A stretch of DNA of 64,000 nucleotides from CAISCU01 sp943361925 (GTDB lineage Bacteria; Bacteroidota; Bacteroidia; UKL13-3): the NCBI GenBank assembly GCA_943361925.1, contig CALRIT020000007.1:62001-126000 (forward strand). The letters are read 5' to 3'. Shown here one piece after another: positions 19,582 to 28,273 of the stretch. The notes below the pieces were generated by a model, which worked only from the letters and a program-made list of their open reading frames with translations, had not been told where the DNA came from and ran no database searches. The first letter of the stretch is position 1. The number at the start of each line of letters is the position of its first letter. The position numbers and the translations under genes are program-made.

Positions 19582-20598
19582 TTATGCCTCTTCGTAAGTG
19601 GCGTCTATGGGTTTGTTAATGGCGGGTTCTAGTTTTCTGATTTCCTGAACCAAAATTTCAAAATCTGCAAAAGTCATAGCTTGTTGTGCATCAGAAAGTG
19701 ATTTTTTAGGATCAGGGTGAATTTCAATCATTAAACCATTTGCACCTGCAACTAAACTTGCTAATGAAAGCGGATGAACAAATTTTGCCATACCTGTTCC
19801 GTGACTTGGATCTGCAATAATTGGTAAATGACTTAAATCCTGAATCATAGGAATTGCTGCAACATCCATTGTATTTCTTACTTCCGGGTCAAAACTTCTG
19901 ATTCCTCTTTCACAAAGTATTACTTTTTCATTACCACCCGAAAGAATATAATCAGCTGCTAAAAGCCATTCAGATAATCTAGCTGACATTCCTCTTTTTA
20001 GCATAATTGGTTTTTCAATTTTCCCTAATTCGGCTAAAAGATAGAAATTACTCATATTCCGACTACCAATCTGAATGATGTCTGAATATTCCATGATTTG
20101 GTCTAATAGACTTAAATCCATTAATTCAGTAACTACATTTAGTTTATATTCATCTGCAGCTTTTCTGAGAATCTTTAATCCATCTAAACCTAAACCTCTA
20201 AAAGCATAAGGTGAAGTTCTTGGTTTATAAGCACCTCCACGCATGAATTTTATACCGTTTTTAGATAAAAATTCAGCGGTGGAATAAATTTGCTCTTCGG
20301 TTTCAACACTGCATGGGCCAGCAATCAGATTAATAAAATTATTACCAACTGAAGTACCATTTACCAAAAAATGAGTTTCTTTTTTGTATTGATTTGATGA
20401 TAGCTGGTAAGGCGTATCAATTTCAATTACCTTTTCAATGCCATCAATTCCGGATAAAACTGATTTATTCGAAATTTTTGGAGCAACGATAATATTTTGC
20501 TTTTCTACATGGCTAAATGCTACTTGGTTAATAGTTAATAGCGCTTTTAACTGATGAAGTGTATCAGGTTTAATATTTTGTTGTAATTCAATAATCAC
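19582..20598 (-). CDS. aroF: DAHP synthase, type I-beta (3-deoxy-7-phosphoheptulonate synthase)
   Basis: A 338-residue enzyme for the first shikimate-pathway step (PEP + erythrose-4-phosphate to DAHP). An N-terminal ferredoxin-like regulatory domain (about 1-70) precedes the KDPS/DAHPS TIM barrel: 'NLIAGPCSVETEEQI', 'MRGGAYKPRTSPYAFRGLG', 'LKRGMSARLSEWL', 'CERGIRSF', 'IADPSHGTG' and 'MIEIHPDP'. This layout is that of Thermotoga/Bacillus-type enzymes. It starts 7 nt after the DUF4270 gene, so it is likely the distal gene of the minus-strand operon from 22730. It supplies chorismate used by the isochorismate synthase elsewhere in the window. Confidence 0.93.
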   Translation of the reverse strand: MIIELQQNIKPDTLHQLKALLTINQVAFSHVEKQNIIVAPKISNKSVLSGIDGIEKVIEIDTPYQLSSNQYKKETHFLVNGTSVGNNFINLIAGPCSVETEEQIYSTAEFLSKNGIKFMRGGAYKPRTSPYAFRGLGLDGLKILRKAADEYKLNVVTELMDLSLLDQIMEYSDIIQIGSRNMSNFYLLAELGKIEKPIMLKRGMSARLSEWLLAADYILSGGNEKVILCERGIRSFDPEVRNTMDVAAIPMIQDLSHLPIIADPSHGTGMAKFVHPLSLASLVAGANGLMIEIHPDPKKSLSDAQQAMTFADFEILVQEIRKLEPAINKPIDATYEEA

Positions 20599-20605
20599 TT
20601 AATTC

Positions 20606-21940
20606 TTATTTTACAGAGGTTGTTGTAAGTTTCAGTCTAATTTTCCCTAAGTTTTTACGAGAATCTAAAACCACTCGTGCAGCTGTAAAAGGATTATCGA
20701 CAGGTACTAATAAATATAACCCGTAATTTACATTTCTGTTTGCTTTGTACTCATTTAATAAGTACTGCATATGTCGTGCAATATTAAATCGATATTGCTT
20801 ATAACTTGAATTGTAGCCTCCACCATAATATGATGAGCTCTCAAAAGCTAAATCTTTTATGAAAATATTTGCTCCTAAAGAGTCAGAACCAACTAATTGT
20901 AATTTTGTTGGAAGGGTAAATGTTGAATTGTCTGTTCCTTCTAAAACACTAAAAACAATTTCAGCACCATTTATTGCTTTGTTTTGATTGTTTTGAAAAA
21001 AGCTGTTTGGAAGTTCAATTCTGATTTTAGTTCCTGCTAATCCTTGAACAAAAAGAGAATCTCTATGAAATCCTTTAAATGGTTCCTGAATTAGATTTGA
21101 TGGTCTGTTTACAAAACTAATTTTGTTGGCACTAACTTCATTTCCGGGAATCACAGGAAAATCAGCAGCCAATGAATCTTTATAATAAGCAGTTAATGCA
21201 GTAATATCAGAACTTAATCTGATATAAGAAACGGCACCGGTTCCGCCTGCTAAATTTGTTTCATCAACCACAACAAAGCCTTTGAAAGCATTTTTAAATG
21301 TAGTTGTACTTACAAAATCTCCTCTTGATTCTCCACCAAAAAGTAAATCTTCATAAACAGAGTTCATTTTTATTCTGATATGAGGAGGCAAAATGAATGT
21401 TTCAGAACCTAATTTTAGATTAAGGGTATCTTTTAGATTGAATTTCCCTGTCCATGAACCAACTTCATTTGACTTTGTTTGGTATTTCCTGTTAGAATAA
21501 TAGCTTGAATCTACACTAAGACTTTCATCTAACTGATATACTTTTAGAGTATGAATTTGTTCAGGATCACCATAAAGTGCGTCCAAATCTCTAAAACGTA
21601 ATTGTAAAATAGCAGAATCAAGTTTTGTTGCACCTTCCCAGGTAAATGCGTTGGAAGGTAAATCATATTGAAAAACTAAATCAGCCTGAGTTGTACCTAA
21701 AAGAGGGTCTTGGATTTTTCCTAATGCATACACACTAAAATTATTGGTTTTAACAGTATCCATTTTAACTGTGTAAGCCACTAGGTCCATAGTTGTGTCG
21801 AAATCAGTTTTGAAACCATTTCTGACACCAATCAATCCCGATCCAATTGAATCCAGGTCCTTTTTACAGGAGCTGATTCCAATTGAAACGAATAAAACGA
21901 ATAAAAATAATTTAGTTTTGTCGCTGAAGCAATGAGTCAT
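20606..21940 (-). CDS. DUF4270 family lipoprotein
   Basis: A 444-residue predicted outer-surface lipoprotein: signal peptide 'KLFLFVLFVSIGISSCKK' with lipobox ISSC, followed by 'DLDSIGSGLIG', typical of DUF4270. The rest is beta-rich with family phrases such as 'YALGKIQDPLLGTTQADL' and 'FRDLDALYGD'. The ATG at 21940 was chosen because the only upstream start is a TTG. The start overlaps the end of the GT5-like gene by 29 nt, so they are in one operon. The gene order GT5-like - DUF4270 next to panC recurs in Bacteroidota to my knowledge, but the function is unknown. Confidence 0.87.
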   Translation of the reverse strand: MTHCFSDKTKLFLFVLFVSIGISSCKKDLDSIGSGLIGVRNGFKTDFDTTMDLVAYTVKMDTVKTNNFSVYALGKIQDPLLGTTQADLVFQYDLPSNAFTWEGATKLDSAILQLRFRDLDALYGDPEQIHTLKVYQLDESLSVDSSYYSNRKYQTKSNEVGSWTGKFNLKDTLNLKLGSETFILPPHIRIKMNSVYEDLLFGGESRGDFVSTTTFKNAFKGFVVVDETNLAGGTGAVSYIRLSSDITALTAYYKDSLAADFPVIPGNEVSANKISFVNRPSNLIQEPFKGFHRDSLFVQGLAGTKIRIELPNSFFQNNQNKAINGAEIVFSVLEGTDNSTFTLPTKLQLVGSDSLGANIFIKDLAFESSSYYGGGYNSSYKQYRFNIARHMQYLLNEYKANRNVNYGLYLLVPVDNPFTAARVVLDSRKNLGKIRLKLTTTSVK

Positions 21941-22730
21941 ATAAATCAATATAGATATCTACATTGTCACCTGCTTCAGGATGTTCAATGATGGGTTTCC
22001 CTTTTAATTTTTTAATAAATTTAGTTACCGCTGGGTCAATTTCAGTGCTTGCTTTAACAATAGCATCAGCATGCTCAATACCCGACATATACAAATCTGA
22101 ACAACTGGCATTAGCCAATGACGAAACTTGTTTATTGTCGATTGAATTTAAACTTGCCTTTCTGGCAAATTCTTTTCCAAATTTTTCTTCAAATTGATTT
22201 TCAAACACTGAATAAACCACTTTCGCTAAACGAAAAACAGGTTCATCTTTGTATAAAGTTTTCAAATAAAGTGGAATTAAACTTGTCATCCAGCCTTGGC
22301 AATGAATAATATCAGGTTGCCAACCAAGTTTTTTAACCGTTTCTAAAGCTCCTTTGCAAAAGAAAATTGTTCTTTCATCATTATCTCCAAAAAAAGTATT
22401 GTTTTCATCCGTATATACATGTTTACGGTGAAAATAATCTTCATTATCGAGAAAGTAGACTTGCATTTTTGCTTCCGGCAAGGAAGCTACCTTAATTGTG
22501 AGAGGATTATCGTTGTCGTCTATAGTAATGTTAATTCCACTTAACCGTACTACCTCATGCAATCGATTTCTTCTTTCATTGATACAACCAAATCTTGGCA
22601 TTAATACCCTAATTTCATTGTCTTTTTCCTGAGTTGCTTGTGGCAAAACTCTTGCCAATTCTCCAACACTACTCACTTTCAGGAAAGGTGTCATCTCCGA
22701 GGAGATGTAAAGAACTCTCTTTTTAGCCAT
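21912..22730 (-). CDS. Short glycogen/starch synthase-like protein (GT5 N-terminal domain only)
   Basis: A 272-residue protein with the N-terminal Rossmann domain of GT5 glycogen synthases: 'KKRVLYISSEMTPFLKVSSV' in place of the ADP-Glc-binding KxGGL loop, 'VLMPRFGCINERRN', 'ERTIFFCKGALETVKKLGW' and 'PDIIHCQGWMTSLIPLYL'. The C-terminal nucleotide-binding domain of full enzymes (about 480 residues) is absent, and the normal KxGGLGDV loop reads 'KVSSVGEL', so normal glycogen synthesis is doubtful. The frame is intact and the context conserved, so it is probably a repurposed protein and not a pseudogene. The ATG at 22730 is supported by the 'MAKKRVLYISSE' start. Confidence 0.85.
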   Translation of the reverse strand: MAKKRVLYISSEMTPFLKVSSVGELARVLPQATQEKDNEIRVLMPRFGCINERRNRLHEVVRLSGINITIDDNDNPLTIKVASLPEAKMQVYFLDNEDYFHRKHVYTDENNTFFGDNDERTIFFCKGALETVKKLGWQPDIIHCQGWMTSLIPLYLKTLYKDEPVFRLAKVVYSVFENQFEEKFGKEFARKASLNSIDNKQVSSLANASCSDLYMSGIEHADAIVKASTEIDPAVTKFIKKLKGKPIIEHPEAGDNVDIYIDLYDSLLQRQN

Positions 22731-22754
22731 ACACACTTTACATAAAAAAGTATG

Positions 22755-22762
22755 CAAAATTA
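22755..22762 (-). promoter_or_regulatory. Putative -7 element TAATTTTG of the GT5-DUF4270-aroF operon
   Basis: Exact TAnnTTTG on the minus strand, 24 nt before the ATG at 22730, in the divergent region with panC. Confidence 0.5.
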
Positions 22763-22844
22763 CGATAATGTTAATAATTTTCTTAATATTCCGACCGAAT
22801 TAGGATAGCTATTTTTATTACACTCCTGAAAACCAGCAACTAAA

Positions 22845-23687
22845 GTGATTTTTTCTCAAACTATTTCTTCATTACAAGAGGTTTTGGCTTCCCAAAATCT
22901 CCAAAATAGCAGTATTGGGTTCGTTCCAACCATGGGTGCTTTGCATAATGGGCATCTTTCTTTAATTAGAAAAGCTAAGCTCGAAAACGACTTTGTGGTT
23001 TGCAGTATTTTTGTAAATCCTACTCAGTTTAATAATTCTTCAGATTTAAAAGCATACCCTAGAACAATAGAAGCCGATATGAAACTTTTGGCTTCAGAAA
23101 ATTGTGATTTGTTATTCTTTCCAACTGTCGAAGAAATGTATCCGGATTCTTTAAAAAAGGAATCGGCCGATGATTATGGTCACTTTATTCATGTACTGGA
23201 AGGTAAACATAGACCAGGTCATTTCGATGGAGTTGTAACAATTGTAAATAAACTTTTTTCTCTAGTTAATCCTAACCAGGTTTATTTTGGTCAAAAAGAC
23301 TATCAGCAATGTTTGGTGGTAAAAGAGTTGATTCGAAGAAATCATCCTAAAATTATTTTTCATCAATGTGAGGTTGTGAGAGAGCCAGATGGTATGGCAA
23401 TGAGTAGCAGAAATGTAAGATTAAGTGAATCTGAACGTATTTCTGCTCTGCAATTATCCAAAGCTTTATTTCATTTGCAACAGAATTGGAATTCTAGTTC
23501 ATGGAAACTTGAACATCAAAAAGCAATTGATTTGATTTTGGCTGATGGGCGTTTGGAGCTGGAGTATTTTGAAATTGCAGATAAAAATACTTTGGAAAAA
23601 TTAAGCGATTTTAGTCATGATGCTGTTTGTTTAGTTGCAGCAAATTGTGGAGCTACCCGATTAATAGATAATGTTTTACTGGCATAA
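22845..23687 (+). CDS. panC: Pantothenate synthetase
   Basis: A 280-residue enzyme joining pantoate and beta-alanine with ATP. It has 'GFVPTMGALHNGHLSLIRKA' (HxGH nucleotide-binding motif), 'VCSIFVNPTQFN', 'GKHRPGHFDGVVTIVNKLF', 'YFGQKDYQQC' and 'PDGMAMSSRNVRLS' (KMSKS-like). An in-frame stop at 22827-22829 leaves GTG at 22845 as the only plausible start before the conserved N-terminus. It is divergent from the GT5-like operon. A TATTTTTA stretch about 30 nt upstream is a one-mismatch -7 candidate. Confidence 0.95.
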   Translation: MIFSQTISSLQEVLASQNLQNSSIGFVPTMGALHNGHLSLIRKAKLENDFVVCSIFVNPTQFNNSSDLKAYPRTIEADMKLLASENCDLLFFPTVEEMYPDSLKKESADDYGHFIHVLEGKHRPGHFDGVVTIVNKLFSLVNPNQVYFGQKDYQQCLVVKELIRRNHPKIIFHQCEVVREPDGMAMSSRNVRLSESERISALQLSKALFHLQQNWNSSSWKLEHQKAIDLILADGRLELEYFEIADKNTLEKLSDFSHDAVCLVAANCGATRLIDNVLLA

Positions 23688-23703
23688 TCAAATTTTTTTC
23701 CAG

Positions 23704-23711
23704 TATTTTTG
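23704..23711 (+). promoter_or_regulatory. Putative -7 element TATTTTTG before the LutB-like gene
   Basis: Exact TAnnTTTG 11 nt before the ATG; implies a very short 5' leader. Confidence 0.45.
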
Positions 23712-23722
23712 GTCCAATACTC

Positions 23723-25096
23723 ATGCGTCAGGAAGAAAAATTTAAGTTAGAAATTCAAAAGAAGATTGCTGAAATTGATTTCAGGCAGCATGTTGGCGCC
23801 TCCTTAGCTAGTCTTGAAAGTAGAAGAATAGATTCACTTTCTTGTTTTAATAATTTAGAATTAGCCAAATTAAGAGCGGCTTATACCAAATGGAAAGTAA
23901 ATGAGAATTTGGATAAATTCCTGATTGATTTTGAGGGCTCAATTGTTAGAAAAGGCGGAAAAGTAATTTGGGCTTATGATATATCTAATGCTCAAAATGA
24001 AGTTTTGCAAATTATTCAGAAGCAAAAAGCCGAAAAAATTATTAGAAGCAAATCGATTTTAGCTGAAGAAATTGAGCTGGATTCTTTTTTGAACTCAAAA
24101 GGCATCAATCATCATTTAGCTGATGTTTCAGATTATATTCTTAAACAAACTAAAAAGACTCCCTATAATTTTGTCACTCCAACAGTTGAAGATTCGTTTT
24201 CTGATGTTAAAAACAAACTGAATCAATCTATTAGAGTTTCTCTTGATGCAGATGAAAACGAAATGTTATCTGATATTAGGGAAGAGTTGAGGTCTGAATT
24301 TCTTCATGCAGATTTAGCTATTACAGGCGCTAATTTTCTTATTGCAGATAGTGGCTTGGTTGCGATTTCTGAGGATTCAGGTGCAGCTCGATTAAGTTTT
24401 GCTTTTGCTAAAACACATATTGTATTAGCTGGAATTGACCAAATAATTCCCGGTTTAAATGAATTGGATTTATTCCTTTCACTTTATTCAACTCATTCTA
24501 AAGGAAAAGTATTACAAAGTTTTTCTACCATAACCGGACCCAGAGAAAGAGATGATTTCGACGGACCTACTGAGTTTATTGTCATTTTAGTTGACAATGG
24601 ACGATCAGAAGTTTTGGCCTCTCAGGATCAAAGGCAGGCATTGTCTTGCATAGATTGTGGTGCTTGTAATAATGTATGCCCTGTTTATAAAACTATAGGA
24701 GGTAATCAAACTTATTTGCAAAATCAATCAGGTCCAATAGGTCAGGTGCTTAAACCTTTAAAAGCCGGATTAGAAAATTTTGGCTTTTTAAGTAACCATA
24801 CAACTTTTTGTGGAAAATGTACTGAAGTTTGTCCCGTTAATATCGATATACACAACCACTTAATTAGAAACCGTAGGGATTTTGTATCCCAAGGATTTGC
24901 GAGCAAGGGAGACAAACTTGCATGGTATTCTTGGAATAAATTAATGTTAAGCAGGAAAAATCTTAACAGACAAACTGCTTTAAGAAATTTTACTTTTAAA
25001 TCTTTCTTTAAAAAGGATTGGGGCGAAAATAGAGAGTTTCCAAAGATTGCTGAAAAGACTTTCAATCAAATTTGGCGAGAACAGAAAGGACTATAA
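23723..25096 (+). CDS. lutB: LutB-type iron-sulfur protein (lactate utilisation protein B)
   Basis: A 457-residue protein of the LutB/YkgF family, an Fe-S component of L-lactate oxidation. The N-terminal two thirds form the LUD domain ('IADSGLVAISEDSGAARLSF', 'GRSEVLAS'). The C-terminal part carries two 4Fe-4S motifs, 'CIDCGACNNVCP' and 'CGKCTEVCPVNI'. LutA and LutC partners are not in this window, so the electron donor and acceptor are unseen. The last 6 nt overlap the convergent MoxR gene. Confidence 0.88.
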   Translation: MRQEEKFKLEIQKKIAEIDFRQHVGASLASLESRRIDSLSCFNNLELAKLRAAYTKWKVNENLDKFLIDFEGSIVRKGGKVIWAYDISNAQNEVLQIIQKQKAEKIIRSKSILAEEIELDSFLNSKGINHHLADVSDYILKQTKKTPYNFVTPTVEDSFSDVKNKLNQSIRVSLDADENEMLSDIREELRSEFLHADLAITGANFLIADSGLVAISEDSGAARLSFAFAKTHIVLAGIDQIIPGLNELDLFLSLYSTHSKGKVLQSFSTITGPRERDDFDGPTEFIVILVDNGRSEVLASQDQRQALSCIDCGACNNVCPVYKTIGGNQTYLQNQSGPIGQVLKPLKAGLENFGFLSNHTTFCGKCTEVCPVNIDIHNHLIRNRRDFVSQGFASKGDKLAWYSWNKLMLSRKNLNRQTALRNFTFKSFFKKDWGENREFPKIAEKTFNQIWREQKGL

Positions 25097-26056
25097 GAGT
25101 GAATTTATAATCGTTTCAACTTGCATATTTTCAGCCTCTGCTTTATAGTTTTTGATGATACGATGTCTTAAAACTGGAATTGCAATTGCTTTAATATCTT
25201 CTATATCCGGTGAGAATTTTCCTTTTGATAATGCTCTGCATTTTGCTCCAAGAATCAAAAATTGACCTGCTCTTGGTCCTGCACCATAACTAATATAATC
25301 TTTAACCATCTGAGTAGTAAACTCAGAACTTGGTCTGGTTTTAGAAACTAATTTTACCGCATACTCCATCACATTATCCGGAACTGGCACTTTTCTTACC
25401 AATTCCTGGAACTGAAGAATATCAGCTGAATGCATTATTTTTTGAAGTTCTGTTTGTTTTCCTGAGGTTGTACTTTTAATTACTTCCAATTCTTCTAAAT
25501 ATGAAGGATAATCAAGAATTAAATTAAACATGAAACGATCTAATTGTGCTTCCGGTAAAGGATAAGTTCCTTCTTGTTCTATAGGATTTTGAGTTGCCAG
25601 AACAAAAAATGGAGCATCAAGTTTGTGAAGTTTACCACCTGCAGTAATAGATTTTTCCTGCATTGCTTCAAGTAAAGCTGCTTGGGTTTTAGGTGGAGTT
25701 CTGTTTATTTCATCGGCTAAAATGATATTAGCAAATAAAGGTCCTCTAACAAATCTAAAATTTCTGTTTTCATCTAAAATTTCAAAACCGGTAATATCAC
25801 CCGGCATCAAATCAGGTGTAAACTGAATTCTATTAAAATTTAAATCCAATACCTCTGAAATGGTTTTTACCAATAATGTTTTTGCTAGTCCCGGTAAACC
25901 AATTAAAAGAGAATGGCCATTAGAAAATATAGAAATAAGTAAATTATTAACAACCTCGTCTTGACCAATAATTACTTTACCAATTTCATTTTTTAACTCC
26001 TGAAATTTCGCGCTAAAAGCTTTTGCAGCTTCTGCATCATTTGAATAAACTGTCAT
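25091..26056 (-). CDS. MoxR-family AAA+ ATPase
   Basis: A 321-residue chaperone-type ATPase: 'IIGQDEVVNNLLIS', Walker A-type 'LIGLPGLAKTLLVKTI', 'FTPDLMPGDITGFE', Walker B 'ANIILADEINRTPPKTQAAL', sensor 'FVLATQNPIEQEGTYPLPEA' and 'QLDRFMFN'. MoxR proteins usually act with VWA proteins; none is encoded here. It follows two peptidyl-prolyl isomerase-type genes with 8-nt spacing, which suggests a link with envelope protein folding (inference). Confidence 0.95.
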   Translation of the reverse strand: MTVYSNDAEAAKAFSAKFQELKNEIGKVIIGQDEVVNNLLISIFSNGHSLLIGLPGLAKTLLVKTISEVLDLNFNRIQFTPDLMPGDITGFEILDENRNFRFVRGPLFANIILADEINRTPPKTQAALLEAMQEKSITAGGKLHKLDAPFFVLATQNPIEQEGTYPLPEAQLDRFMFNLILDYPSYLEELEVIKSTTSGKQTELQKIMHSADILQFQELVRKVPVPDNVMEYAVKLVSKTRPSSEFTTQMVKDYISYGAGPRAGQFLILGAKCRALSKGKFSPDIEDIKAIAIPVLRHRIIKNYKAEAENMQVETIINSLL

Positions 26057-26064
26057 TCTGTTAA

Positions 26065-27414
26065 TTATTTTCCTTTAGAAACCCAATCTGAAACTTGTTT
26101 ACAATTTGCAAAAGGGCCATTTACCTGTATATAAAATTCCTTTCTATTCTTTTCAACCCATTTTTGAATAGCATCATTTTGCTTTTTGTTGAATGCCATT
26201 CCATTAAATTTTTGGTAGTCATCCTTTAGATTTGCTACGTGAGGAGGGGTTTCACTTTTTAAGTAATAAATTCTCCAGGCCTTTTTTTGTTCTGGACCAG
26301 GTAAAAACATTAACTCTGGTTCAGACATTTCGCCAGGTTCTAAAGATGAAATGCTTAAGTATACATTTTTATCTAGTTCATCAACAGCAATGCGGGAATT
26401 TCCTAATCCACCTGAACCGATAAAACCACCTGAGCCTTTTGTTTCAGCGTCATCAGAGAATTTTTGTGCTGCCTTTTCGAATGAAATTGAATCAATTTTT
26501 ATCAGTTGTATAATGCTATCTAATTTTTGGCGAGCCAATTCCATATCAGTGCTATAAACTTTTGGCATAATTAAGATATGTCGGGCATTTACTTCTTCAC
26601 CTCTTCTTTGAATCGGTTGTACAATATGATAACCATAAGTAGTTTCAATGATTTTAGAAATACTATCCGGTTTTAGTCTAAAAGCAGCAGCTTCAAATTC
26701 AGGAACCATCATTCCTCTTCCAAAGTAACCAAGTTCTCCTCCATTACTGGCTGAAATTTTATCATCACTATAAATTAATGCCAGAGTACTAAATTTTTCA
26801 CCACCTTCAACAATTCTTCTGCGCAGTTCAACTATTTTCTCGTAAGCAGCTTGTTTTGATTCCTTGCTAACTTTTGGTTCAATTATAATTTGAGCAAGTT
26901 CAACTTCAGCACTATAATAGGGTAAACTATCTTTAGGATATGAATTGAAGAAGTTTTTTATATCTGTAGGAGTTACTTTAATGTCTTTAACAATCTTTCG
27001 CTGCATTTCCTGAATGAGCTGGTTATTGCTGATATTTTCTCTTTGGCTATTTTTAATTTCTAAAATGCTTTTTCCTGCTACTTCTTCCAATCCTTTTTCA
27101 CCACCATATTGTTTAGCGAAATACCTGATTCTTTCTTCAATTTCAGCATCAATTCTTTCTTCATTGACAGGTAAACTATCAACTTGAGCTTTGATAATCA
27201 TTAGGTTTTCAATGAGTTTTTGCTTCAAAATCTCACATTTCATTGAATCATGTGTAATTCCGGTTTGTTTGCTAAATTGTTCAAAAGCAACTTCGATATC
27301 CGACCTGAGAATTATTCTATCGGCAACAACTGCAACTATTTCATCTAAAACTTGGGCTTTGGTAACTTGAATTCCCAAAATTAAGCCCAATAAAATCATT
27401 AATTTTTTCTTCAT
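26065..27414 (-). CDS. Periplasmic SurA-like peptidyl-prolyl isomerase
   Basis: A 449-residue exported chaperone. Signal peptide 'KKKLMILLGLILGIQVTKAQ', then a SurA_N-like domain ('LDEIVAVVADRIILRSDIEV'), and two parvulin/rotamase domains: 'AEVELAQIIIEP' to 'YGYHIVQPI', and 'VNARHILIMPKV' to 'MFLPG'. A C-terminal tail follows. Likely role: folding and escorting outer-membrane proteins. The ATG at 27414 gives the signal peptide and leaves 1 nt to the upstream stop; the slightly longer frame overlaps that gene. Confidence 0.9.
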   Translation of the reverse strand: MKKKLMILLGLILGIQVTKAQVLDEIVAVVADRIILRSDIEVAFEQFSKQTGITHDSMKCEILKQKLIENLMIIKAQVDSLPVNEERIDAEIEERIRYFAKQYGGEKGLEEVAGKSILEIKNSQRENISNNQLIQEMQRKIVKDIKVTPTDIKNFFNSYPKDSLPYYSAEVELAQIIIEPKVSKESKQAAYEKIVELRRRIVEGGEKFSTLALIYSDDKISASNGGELGYFGRGMMVPEFEAAAFRLKPDSISKIIETTYGYHIVQPIQRRGEEVNARHILIMPKVYSTDMELARQKLDSIIQLIKIDSISFEKAAQKFSDDAETKGSGGFIGSGGLGNSRIAVDELDKNVYLSISSLEPGEMSEPELMFLPGPEQKKAWRIYYLKSETPPHVANLKDDYQKFNGMAFNKKQNDAIQKWVEKNRKEFYIQVNGPFANCKQVSDWVSKGK

Positions 27415-27415
27415 A

Positions 27416-28249
27416 TTATTCCACAAAACTCTCGATTTGTTTATTAAGTTCAGCTTCTTTTTTTAGTTTTTCGTTTAAATCCTTCAAAAGTTTTTTTCGT
27501 CGCAAGTACAAAATTATCTTTCTTATTTTTTCTTTTTCAAATAAGAACTCAGAAGCCGAGTTTTTTATTTTATATTCTTTTATAGAAACGAGGTAAATAT
27601 AAGACCCTTCTTTAATTTCTACATATTTATTGTTTTGCAAAAACTGAATCGCATCGTAAGTTTTAATCGGAATTTCTTTAATTACATCGTCAAAATTTAG
27701 CCAGGATGATGGCTCGAGAAACCAGTTTTCACAAGAGTTTTTGCAAATTAAACCCAATTGATTCAGGTCGTTTTTATCATCAGATTGTATCAATTTTTTT
27801 ATTTCATTTAAGTCTTTATTTTCTTCAAGACTTTTAACGAAAATAAGTCGTACAAGGTTACTTCCAAGTTGAAAATTTTGACTATTTTCTTCAAAGTAAC
27901 TGCGTAATTCCTTTTCTGAAATGCTAGTATCGAGGTTAATATTAGTATAATTTTCTTCAAAAGAATGAACTAATAATTCCTCCTTATAATTTTTAACCAT
28001 TAAGTTTATTTTATCCTCACTTATTGGCTTTTCATTTTCGGCTTCCTTTAATTGAATTTGTTTTATAAGCCATTCATTTACAAGAATTTTAAGTTGATTT
28101 ATACTATCTTTTCCATGTAGATTTAACTTATCAAAATCAATTAGATTTTCTAATTTTAATTCTTCACCATAAGCAATTGCCAAAGGTTTTTCCTTGTTTG
28201 AATTTTGACAAGAAATTAAAATCAGCATAAAAACTAAAAGTCTAAACAT
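27416..28249 (-). CDS. Lipoprotein related to SurA/PpiC chaperones
   Basis: A 277-residue predicted lipoprotein ('MFRLLVFMLILISC', lipobox LISC). It is helical and Lys/Glu-rich with SurA-N-like features ('LVNEWLIKQIQLKEAENEKP', 'SISEKELRSYFEENSQNFQL') but no clear complete parvulin domain. Its position directly before the SurA-like gene (1-nt gap) makes it a likely partner or degenerate paralog in outer-membrane protein biogenesis; this is inference. ATG at 28249 was taken because the longer frame would use TTG. Confidence 0.75.
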   Translation of the reverse strand: MFRLLVFMLILISCQNSNKEKPLAIAYGEELKLENLIDFDKLNLHGKDSINQLKILVNEWLIKQIQLKEAENEKPISEDKINLMVKNYKEELLVHSFEENYTNINLDTSISEKELRSYFEENSQNFQLGSNLVRLIFVKSLEENKDLNEIKKLIQSDDKNDLNQLGLICKNSCENWFLEPSSWLNFDDVIKEIPIKTYDAIQFLQNNKYVEIKEGSYIYLVSIKEYKIKNSASEFLFEKEKIRKIILYLRRKKLLKDLNEKLKKEAELNKQIESFVE

Positions 28250-28273
28250 TGCAGGCAAATCTAAAGTTTTTTC

